Below, piece by piece: positions 53,470-59,731 of a stretch of 59,731 bases of DNA. Position 1 is the first letter of the stretch. Each line of letters begins with the position of its first letter. The notes under the pieces are model-generated. The model did no database searches, was not told the DNA's origin, and saw nothing but the letters and a program-made list of their open reading frames with translations. The position numbers were made by a program, and so were the translations under genes. This DNA comes from Methanoregulaceae archaeon UBA467 (GTDB taxonomy: Archaea; Halobacteriota; Methanomicrobia; Methanomicrobiales; Methanospirillaceae), in contig DASP01000012.1 in the NCBI GenBank assembly GCA_002503825.1, positions 301,499-361,229 on the forward strand. Direction: 5' to 3'.

Positions 53470-53760
53470 ATGCCACCAAAGAAAACCGATGAAAGCCGGT
53501 TAAACCAGGAAACCGGGCCCTGTACCTGCGAATCAGGGTCCGGGTGCACCGTTGAAGCCATTCTGACTATTGACGAACGGGGACAGATGGTACTCCCGAA
53601 GGATATGCGTGAAAAAGCCGGGATAGGACCCGGAGATAAACTTGCACTCATCAGCTGGGAGAGAGACGGGAAGATATGCTGTCTTGCATTAATGAAAACA
53701 GAACCTTTGTCAGGCCTTGTAAAAGATATCCTTGGCCCGGTTTTACAGCAGGGGGCGTGA
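53470..53760 (+). CDS. hgcC: HgcAB-associated AbrB-domain protein (HgcC-like)
   Basis: 96-residue protein with a SpoVT/AbrB-type swapped-hairpin DNA-binding domain (about 30-70: VEAILTIDERGQMVLPKDMREKAG...GDKLALI). A Cys-rich N-terminus (GPCTCESGSGCTVE) precedes it and a short C-terminal part holds ICCLALMKTEPLSGLVKDILGPV. I recall a database family of small AbrB-like proteins beside hgcAB (HgcC), and the CC and LGP features fit it. Probably binds the phased repeats upstream. The Cys residues may sense a thiophilic metal. The stop is 5 bases before hgcA, so the genes are one operon. ATG 53470 is preferred over TTG 53452. Confidence 0.85.
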   Translation: MPPKKTDESRLNQETGPCTCESGSGCTVEAILTIDERGQMVLPKDMREKAGIGPGDKLALISWERDGKICCLALMKTEPLSGLVKDILGPVLQQGA

Positions 53761-53765
53761 GGAGG

Positions 53766-54857
53766 ATGACTGCAGCCACCGGAAAAAACCCCTGCAGCCC
53801 CACCGGCTGCAGCACCTGTAACACCGGTATACAGAACAGTTCTCATCAATGCAGTTGCAGTACGGATACCTGCGGTAAAAGTGAGATCCTTCGCACCGAC
53901 AGTATCATCAGGCAAACTGATCATCTCGACCACTTACTGGCACGACTGGGTGTAAACCGGATGGGACACCGGGTGAAACCGGGCATTTACCGGATTGGAA
54001 ATCCGACAGAAGAATCCCCAGTCTTCGCTTCCGCGAACTACACCCTGAGTTTTGATGCATTGCGGGGATCTCTTGCAGGTATTGACGGGTTCATACTCGT
54101 GCTTGATACAAAAGGGATAAATGTCTGGTGTGCTGCAGGGAAAGGAACGTTCGGAACCGATGAACTTGTCAACAGGATTGTCTCATCCGGGCTTGCATCG
54201 GTTGTATGCCACCGGAGAATAATCGTACCCCAGCTTGGAGCCCCGGGGATCGCTTCGCATGAAGTTCAACGCCGTACCGGATTCAGGGTGGACTACGGGC
54301 CGGTCCGTGCAGCTGACCTCCCTGAATATCTCTCAAATGCGAAAGCTTCCCCGGAAATGCGACGCGTATCGTTCCCACTCCATGACAGGCTCGTGCTTGC
54401 ACCGGTTGAGCTTGTCCATGTTGCACTCCCTGCCATTATAATTGCCACTGCACTCTGGTTCCTGGCCGGGCAGATTGCATCCATCGCAGCTGTTGCTGCA
54501 GTCCTCACCGGCACGGTCGTTTTTCCCGCCCTTCTCCCATATCTCCCGACCCGTGACTACAGTACAAAAGGGCTTATTCTCGGCGGTGTTGTCGCCATCC
54601 CGTTTTCATTCGTTTATCCCGGCTATCCCGGCCTCCCGGGCTGGGCCGGGATACTCTCTGCACTTGCACCGCTGTTGATAATCCCGGCAGTTACCGCATA
54701 TCTTGCACTCAACTTTACGGGTTCCACCCCCTATCCCTCAAGGACCGGGGTAAAAAAAGAGATCTTCCGTTATGTCCCGCTGATGGTGATCATGGCAGCA
54801 TCAGGAGTAGTCCTCGGGATTATACCCGGGTTGCTGCGTCTTGCAGGGGTGATCTGA
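53766..54857 (+). CDS. hgcA: mercury-methylating corrinoid protein HgcA
   Basis: 363-residue HgcA, which carries a methyl-cobalamin and donates the methyl group to Hg(II). The diagnostic cap-helix motif NVWCAAGK is complete at residues 119-126, with Cys122 the expected lower ligand to cobalt. The corrinoid-binding domain spans about 60-190 (DGFILVLDTKGI, then VCHRRIIVPQLGAPG and GPVRAADLPEYL). About 215-360 forms the membrane domain with five helices. The N-terminal ~40 residues hold six Cys (10, 15, 18, 29, 31, 36), unlike a plain HgcA. ATG 53766 has GGAGG directly before it with no spacer, which is unusual, but no other suitable start exists. Coupled to hgcB by a 1-base overlap. Confidence 0.95.
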   Translation: MTAATGKNPCSPTGCSTCNTGIQNSSHQCSCSTDTCGKSEILRTDSIIRQTDHLDHLLARLGVNRMGHRVKPGIYRIGNPTEESPVFASANYTLSFDALRGSLAGIDGFILVLDTKGINVWCAAGKGTFGTDELVNRIVSSGLASVVCHRRIIVPQLGAPGIASHEVQRRTGFRVDYGPVRAADLPEYLSNAKASPEMRRVSFPLHDRLVLAPVELVHVALPAIIIATALWFLAGQIASIAAVAAVLTGTVVFPALLPYLPTRDYSTKGLILGGVVAIPFSFVYPGYPGLPGWAGILSALAPLLIIPAVTAYLALNFTGSTPYPSRTGVKKEIFRYVPLMVIMAASGVVLGIIPGLLRLAGVI

Positions 54858-55192
54858 TGTTCGATTCCTACCGGGAGACAACCCTCCGCTTTTACCCGGA
54901 TAAATGCATTAACTGCCGCCGTTGTTCTGAGGTCTGTCCTCACGGCGTCTTTATTGAAGGGGCGGACCATGCAGAACAGGTCCATCCTGAAACCTGCATG
55001 GAATGCGGAGCATGTGCGATGAACTGCCCGGTACAGGCGATCGGGGTCCAGAGCGGAGTCGGGTGCGCCTGGGCGATGATTAGTGCAGCATTGAAAGGAA
55101 AAGACATGGACAGCGGGGAGTGCTCGTGCGGCGGACCCGGCAGTTCGTGCTGTGGAGGGGACCGTGAGGAGTCCCCCTGTTGCAGCGAGTAG
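54857..55192 (+). CDS. hgcB: ferredoxin HgcB, partner of HgcA
   Basis: 111-residue 2x[4Fe-4S] ferredoxin that reduces the HgcA corrinoid to Co(I) for each methylation round and may deliver Hg(II). Cluster motifs are CINCRRCSEVCPHG (Cys17, 20, 23, 27) and CMECGACAMNCPVQ (Cys47, 50, 53, 57). A further Cys70 (SGVGCAWAM) matches the conserved HgcB Cys. The C-terminal tail holds six more Cys as CSC, SSCC and SPCC (89, 91, 98, 99, 108, 109), where family members normally end in a Cys pair. It starts at TGATG in the hgcA stop codon, with GGTGATC just before. Confidence 0.95.
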   Translation: MFDSYRETTLRFYPDKCINCRRCSEVCPHGVFIEGADHAEQVHPETCMECGACAMNCPVQAIGVQSGVGCAWAMISAALKGKDMDSGECSCGGPGSSCCGGDREESPCCSE

Positions 55193-55461
55193 AGAAAAGG
55201 AACGATTCCGGTGAAAATGGCATCGCCGGCATAAAGGCTGCGTTGTATGGGATGATACCCTGAAAGGAGACCGGGAACAGTCTCAGGTATCTCCCTGCAG
55301 GACTCTCTATTTAACGTAAAAATATGTCCGGGGCTTTATCATGGGTTTTTTTACCTTCCTGAACGGTCGAAACATCTTATCCTTTTCATCTTAGGTATAC
55401 CTGAATTGACCTTGTGCAGGGATCCTGTCCCTTCACCGGCTCCGCCCTGAACTGTACTTTT
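55193..55461. other. intergenic region after the hgc operon
   Basis: About 270 bases between hgcB and the convergent PAP2 gene. No frame of note, no transferase gene and no clear terminator was seen. Confidence 0.35.
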
Positions 55462-56109
55462 TTACCAGTTGTTTTTTGCTTTACAACGGCTTATCACCAC
55501 GTTGTAGGCAATAATCAGGATTGCCAGCCATAACGCCCCGATTATGTAACTCCCTATAACGTCACTCGCCCAGTGGGCACCGAGATATATCCGTGAAGGA
55601 GCGATAGTAAGAATCAGCACCAGGCACCCTGCAATGACGAGTGCCTGCAGGCGACCTGCAAGATGAATGCATGCAAGATAGGCCAAAAAACCAAAAAAGA
55701 CCACAAAAAAGAGGACATGTCCGCTCGGGAAACTGAACTGGTCGATGTATCCGAATAAACCGGCCGGATCTACCGGATACCAGGGAGGCCGTGGACGAAT
55801 TATGAGGATCTTGAGTACAGACGTGAGAAGGACGCTGCTCGTTGTGGCGAGAACAAACAGGGCTTCAATATACATCCGTCTGAACGCAAAAACAGCAGCA
55901 ACAAACCCTATCAGAACCGTCTGGAACAGGGGCTCACCAAGAGCGCTTACGTATTTCATCGAGCCTGAAAAGACAAGCCCCTCTTTCTCCTGCAGCTCGT
56001 GGGTAATTTTAATATCGAACGGAAAGACGGCGAAGACATGTGCAGCAAGCGAGAGGGCGATGCCGCAGGCAAGGAGCATCAGGAGCATTGAAAGCAGCCG
56101 TTTATCCAT
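55462..56109 (-). CDS. PAP2-family membrane phosphatase
   Basis: 215-residue integral membrane phosphatase of the PAP2 group, dephosphorylating lipid phosphates such as polyprenyl or phosphatidic compounds. The three catalytic motifs are complete: KILIIRPRPPW, FSFPSGHVLFF and SRIYLGAHWASDV. Six helices. Met at 56109 starts the first helix. The frame opens at 56136. It is single and converges on the hgc operon. Confidence 0.9.
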   Translation of the reverse strand: MDKRLLSMLLMLLACGIALSLAAHVFAVFPFDIKITHELQEKEGLVFSGSMKYVSALGEPLFQTVLIGFVAAVFAFRRMYIEALFVLATTSSVLLTSVLKILIIRPRPPWYPVDPAGLFGYIDQFSFPSGHVLFFVVFFGFLAYLACIHLAGRLQALVIAGCLVLILTIAPSRIYLGAHWASDVIGSYIIGALWLAILIIAYNVVISRCKAKNNW

Positions 56110-56375
56110 TGCACCATGTATCCCGTATAAGTGCATTAAAGGTTGTTAAAACGCGGGATGGCCGGAACGATAAGATTATGGCAAACGGTGCCGTCATGGA
56201 GATTATTACCGGTCTGCCAGCGGATTCATGCTGAAATGCCGGATCAAAGGAAACGCCGGTCGAATGTTCATCACCTGCCTCATGGAGAGGTACAAACCGG
56301 GATAAGGCAGGGAACCGGTATTTCGTCATTCTTTCAACAGCAATCTTTAAATTTAGGTAAGATGATGAATTTCCC

Positions 56376-56741
56376 ATGACAGAACGTCCATTGGGAGTAA
56401 CGATTCTTGGTATACTCTGGATCATCGGAGGGCTCCTTGCACTGCTTGGCGGCCTTGGAGTCGCAGTGGTGGGAACCCTGGTCGCAGGCATCATAGGTCT
56501 TGTTTTAGGATTTGTCTTTATAATTATCGGGCTTGTCGATCTCGTGCTTGGCATAGGCTGTTTCAAGGCGTGGCCATGGGTCTGGACTATCGGGGTGATA
56601 TTCTCGATTCTGAGCATCCTGGCAGGACTGGTAAGTCTCCTGACAAGCGGGGCCGGCGCACTGATCAGTATCATCATCGCGATTGTCATCCTTTATTACC
56701 TGTTCCAGCCCCATGTCAAGGCCTATTTTGGCCAGAAATAA
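56376..56741 (+). CDS. small hydrophobic membrane protein, DUF2127-like
   Basis: 121-residue protein with four helices. Its opening RPLGVTILGILWIIGGLLALLGG is common in archaeal small membrane proteins of the DUF2127-like type, and it ends YYLFQPHVKAYFGQK. Gly-rich helices (GTLVAGIIGLVLGFVFIIIGLVDL) suggest tight packing. Function unknown. Confidence 0.7.
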   Translation: MTERPLGVTILGILWIIGGLLALLGGLGVAVVGTLVAGIIGLVLGFVFIIIGLVDLVLGIGCFKAWPWVWTIGVIFSILSILAGLVSLLTSGAGALISIIIAIVILYYLFQPHVKAYFGQK

Positions 56742-56980
56742 TCGTAATCCTTTTTTTCGTGAATTAAACATCGTCTGATTGTTCCTGTAATCCCGGCATC
56801 CCCCTGAATTATTCATCTGACAGGTCAGGAATTGACAGAAATACGTTCAATATATCAAAAGGTTATTATCAGCAGGATTTCTGCCACGTGGGGTCCGGTC
56901 AGACCGAATACAAAGTTTCAATACAATACTGATATCCATGTATACTATATAACGGATTTTTTGGTCCTCCGGGGGCTGTC

Positions 56981-58960
56981 ATGGAGATAATTGCTGCTAT
57001 TGTCCTCATTCTACTCCTGTCTATCGTTTTTTTATTCATCGGACGCCGGTTTAATATTCCCAGCGTCGTCAGTTTTCTCGTCCTCGGAATCCTTGTCGGT
57101 CCGTTTGGACTGGCGATTCTTTCCGACCAGGGCATAATTGAAACAATAGGAGAGATAGGAGTAATTCTCCTCTTATTTGTCATTGGCCTTGAATTTTCTT
57201 TTGAAAAACTTTTCAAATCCTGGAAAGTGGTCATTATCGGGGGGCTCCTGCAGGTATGCATGACAATCGTCTCAATGGCACTGATAATACGCTTCCTCGG
57301 GTTCCCCTTTAATGAAGCCGTTTTTATCGGGTTTCTTGTCTCTCTCTCGAGTACGGCAATCGTGATGAAAGTACTCCAGGACCGCGGGCAGGTTGAGACC
57401 CTCTCCGGCCGGACACTGCTCGGGATCCTGATATTCCAGGATATCGCGATCATTCCGATGATACTTATTACTCCCCTCCTGATAGGAGGCGGCGGCCCGG
57501 ATTTTAATACTCTTCCTTCAGAGATCCTGAAAGTCGCCGTTCTTATCGTCGTTATCATCGTATCTTCCCGCTGGCTGGTGCCATGGTTCCTGTTCCGGGT
57601 AGCCCTTGCAAAAAGCCGCGAACTCTTCTTCTTCGCTATTGCCGGGATCTGTTTCGCTGTTGCATGGCTTACCAGCATGTCAGGACTCTCTTTTACACTC
57701 GGAGCATTTGTAGCCGGGCTTATCATCAGTGAATCCGAGTACAGTGTCGATGCAATCAGCCACATCATCCCGTTTCGTGATGTCTTTGCGGCAGTCTTTT
57801 TTGTTTCAATAGGGATGCTCCTCGATGCCCGGATTGTAATGGCGAATTATACAATAATTCTCATTATTGTGATACTCATCATCGTCGTGAAGATCCTGAC
57901 CGGCAGTCTTGCGGTAGCCGCTCTCGGAATGCCGGCACGCGTCTCGATTTTTACCGGCCTTGCACTCTGCCAGATCGGGGAATTTTCATTTGTTCTCGCA
58001 GAGAGCGGGCTTAAAGGCGACCTCATTCCCTCTGCCACCTACCAGTTCTTTCTCGGGGCGGCAATCATTACGATGGCCCTGACCCCCTTTACCATGCGGG
58101 CGTCTCCTGGCGTGACCCGGCTGCTGTACCGTCTCTTTCCCCGAAGGTTCAGGCCGGCAGAAAACGCGGTCGAAGGTGATCTCCCGGATGAGGGGCCGTC
58201 ACATGACCATATCATCATTGTCGGATACGGAACGAGAGGCCGAAGCGTTGCACGGGCCGCAGAGATCGCCGGGATCCCGTACATGGTTATTGAGCTCAAC
58301 CCCGGTATTGTCAGGAAAGAAAGGGCAGAACATCGCAAAAACTGCGTTTTTGGGGATGCAACGCGGGAGGAAATCCTGAAACATGCGGGTATCACGCAGG
58401 CGAAGGCACTTGTTATTGTTATCCCTGAACAGGATGAGATTGCAGGAATCATCCACCATGCGCGAAGACTCTCTCCGTCACTTTATATCGTCGCCCGTGC
58501 CAGCCGGATAGAATCAGCCCGTGACCTGCTGGATATCGGCGCTGATGAAGTGATTGCCGAAGATTTTGAGGCATCGCTTGAGATATTTGCAAGGATCCTG
58601 AACAAATACCAGATATCTGAGGATGAAATATCGAGATTTGTATCAAGGATACGAAGAGGCGGGTACGGCTTCTTTAAGAAGTCCGGCAGTTCTGATATTA
58701 ACCTCCTGGAATACCGGAAAAAATTTGATGACCAGCGCATCCATACCATCAGGGTTCTTCCGGGGTCATGGGCTGCAGGAAAAACTCTGTCAGAACTGGA
58801 CCTGAAAAACCAGTTTGGCATAGACGGGGCATCCCTGCGGAGGGAGCATACAACGCAGCTTGACCCGCCCGCTGAAACACAACTCCAGGAAGGTGATGAA
58901 ATAATACTCTTTACAACCGACCAGAATGTACAAAAGCTGAACGATTATTTTTCATCCTGA
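56981..58960 (+). CDS. Kef-type CPA2 cation/proton antiporter with RCK domains
   Basis: 659-residue transporter. The membrane part (about 1-385) has 12-13 helices of the CPA2 family, with SFLVLGILVGPFG, LLLFVIGLEFSFEKL, SLSSTAIVMKVLQDRG, GILIFQDIAIIPMIL and GLALCQIGEFSFVLAE. A TrkA-N/RCK domain (about 405-525) shows the nucleotide-binding loop VGYGTRGRSVARAAE and acidic VIELNPG. A TrkA-C domain (about 575-659) follows. It likely exchanges K+ or Na+ for protons under NAD(H) or nucleotide control. Single gene. Confidence 0.9.
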   Translation: MEIIAAIVLILLLSIVFLFIGRRFNIPSVVSFLVLGILVGPFGLAILSDQGIIETIGEIGVILLLFVIGLEFSFEKLFKSWKVVIIGGLLQVCMTIVSMALIIRFLGFPFNEAVFIGFLVSLSSTAIVMKVLQDRGQVETLSGRTLLGILIFQDIAIIPMILITPLLIGGGGPDFNTLPSEILKVAVLIVVIIVSSRWLVPWFLFRVALAKSRELFFFAIAGICFAVAWLTSMSGLSFTLGAFVAGLIISESEYSVDAISHIIPFRDVFAAVFFVSIGMLLDARIVMANYTIILIIVILIIVVKILTGSLAVAALGMPARVSIFTGLALCQIGEFSFVLAESGLKGDLIPSATYQFFLGAAIITMALTPFTMRASPGVTRLLYRLFPRRFRPAENAVEGDLPDEGPSHDHIIIVGYGTRGRSVARAAEIAGIPYMVIELNPGIVRKERAEHRKNCVFGDATREEILKHAGITQAKALVIVIPEQDEIAGIIHHARRLSPSLYIVARASRIESARDLLDIGADEVIAEDFEASLEIFARILNKYQISEDEISRFVSRIRRGGYGFFKKSGSSDINLLEYRKKFDDQRIHTIRVLPGSWAAGKTLSELDLKNQFGIDGASLRREHTTQLDPPAETQLQEGDEIILFTTDQNVQKLNDYFSS

Positions 58961-59079
58961 AAACGATGCGAATCAATTTGAAAACGTTCGATTTTAAATG
59001 CTGCACCCGAAACGGAAGATTATCTGACTATCCGTATGAAAGTATCAAAAAAAGGGAGAATCCATCCCCGTCACCTTTT

Positions 59080-59715
59080 TCATATTGATCCGTGTAACGG
59101 TTCCTTTTTCTGTCCCTTCTCCCGGAATGCGCCCTGGATAAGGTCGCCGGAAAAGACAGACGGGACGGTTCCCGTCTTCGCATAAATATATAGTGCGGTG
59201 ACAAATATCCCCCTCAATGCAGAATAAAGCACCCCGCATACCCCGAGGAGTACCACGAACAGGACGACAAGGGGGACTACCAGTGGACTTGCGGCAATAA
59301 TCGCGATAAAAACGGCAACAAATACCAGGATTACCGGGAGCATCACGAGCCCGATACCGATGCTTCCGATAATATTCTCTCCCCACGTCTTTTTGAAGAG
59401 ACTGACTGAGTTTTTTATTGCCGTGAGGACTCCCTTTTCTTCAAATATCATGACCGGGATAACAAAAAAAGTCACAAGGCTCCATGCAGTCCCGGCGATA
59501 CCTGCTGCCAGTGAACCGACTGCTCCTCCCCGGTTGCGGATTGCCGACAGGATAAGGCCTACTGTTGCAGATATGACCGCCCACAAAAAAATCTGCCCGA
59601 CATGCCCGGCTGCATAATGAAACCCGTCTCTGACTGTCGGGTCTCCACCGTTTAACCTGATATAGGCACAGGCAATAAGCCCGCAATTGAAGAATATAAC
59701 AATAAAAGTAACTGT
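59080..59715 (-). CDS. DUF6159-like membrane protein, 5' end broken or cut
   Basis: Membrane protein resembling the DUF6159 family: FIVIFFNCGLIACAYIRLNG, GGDPTVRDGFHYAAGHVGQIF, AGIAGTAWSLVTFFVIPVMI and AIKNSVSLFKKTWGENIIG are recognisable, followed by helices at the C-terminus. Family members have a further N-terminal part of about 60 residues. Here an in-frame TGA (59716-59718) interrupts the reading frame close to the window edge and there is no good start codon after it, only a TTG at 59586. Either a frameshift or decay is present, or the gene uses an internal start. Function unknown. Confidence 0.6.
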   Translation of the reverse strand, partial: TVTFIVIFFNCGLIACAYIRLNGGDPTVRDGFHYAAGHVGQIFLWAVISATVGLILSAIRNRGGAVGSLAAGIAGTAWSLVTFFVIPVMIFEEKGVLTAIKNSVSLFKKTWGENIIGSIGIGLVMLPVILVFVAVFIAIIAASPLVVPLVVLFVVLLGVCGVLYSALRGIFVTALYIYAKTGTVPSVFSGDLIQGAFREKGQKKEPLHGSI

Positions 59716-59731
59716 TCAGCTCCGACCGCAA

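Overview
The window reads as a methanogenic archaeon of the class Methanomicrobia, most likely order Methanomicrobiales (Methanoregula/Methanosphaerula-like). Reasons: archaeal aIF1A, TATA-box promoters, GGTG-type ribosome binding sites, a FilR1-type regulator, a MEDS sensory domain, COG1361 S-layer proteins beside an HAE3 RND exporter, many PAS sensors, and methanogen-type kinases and response regulators. I found no rRNA, tRNA, CRISPR array or insertion sequence.

Layout. 0-9 kb: a UbiA-type prenyltransferase, a FilR1 regulator, a PadR-controlled ABC exporter with a clear palindromic operator, a TMEM175-like channel, a UPF0114 membrane protein, aIF1A and dCMP deaminase. 9-20 kb: two paralogous lipoproteins, a MEDS-PAS sensor, a secreted anchored protein, then an operon of a heterodimeric ABC exporter plus polyphosphate kinase 2, and an adenosine-specific-kinase-like protein. 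20-30 kb: an HTH protein with several PAS domains, a COG1361/HAE3 RND pair and a large solute-binding/PAS/GAF receptor without a kinase domain. 30-39 kb: acylphosphatase, a peptide-modifying-type radical SAM/SPASM enzyme, a SagB-type oxidoreductase, a lone ABC ATPase, small membrane proteins and an M24 peptidase. 39-50 kb: a signalling cluster (two response regulators, a 7TM-PAS histidine kinase, a histidine-kinase-like protein fused to an acetyltransferase), two more GNAT acetyltransferases, a second UPF0114 protein and a DUF2284 protein. 50-59.7 kb: phosphate transporter with DUF47, a DHA2 drug exporter, the hgc operon, PAP2 phosphatase, a Kef-type antiporter and a broken or cut-off DUF6159 gene.

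The most important system is at 53.39-55.19 kb: a compact operon of a small AbrB-domain protein (HgcC-like), HgcA (corrinoid methyl carrier with the diagnostic NVWCAAGK cap-helix motif and a membrane domain) and HgcB (2x[4Fe-4S] ferredoxin with Cys-rich tail). Together HgcA and HgcB methylate Hg(II) to methylmercury. The promoter carries phased ATATCAGA-like direct repeats inside an inverted repeat, a good operator candidate for the AbrB protein. All three proteins have extra Cys-rich segments.

A second uncatalogued signal is a dispersed intergenic repeat of about 210-230 bp (three near full-length copies at 26.1, 29.2 and 40.5 kb plus a fragment at 14.1 kb). Its pairing potential is conserved despite sequence change, so it may be a structured RNA or a small non-autonomous repeat.
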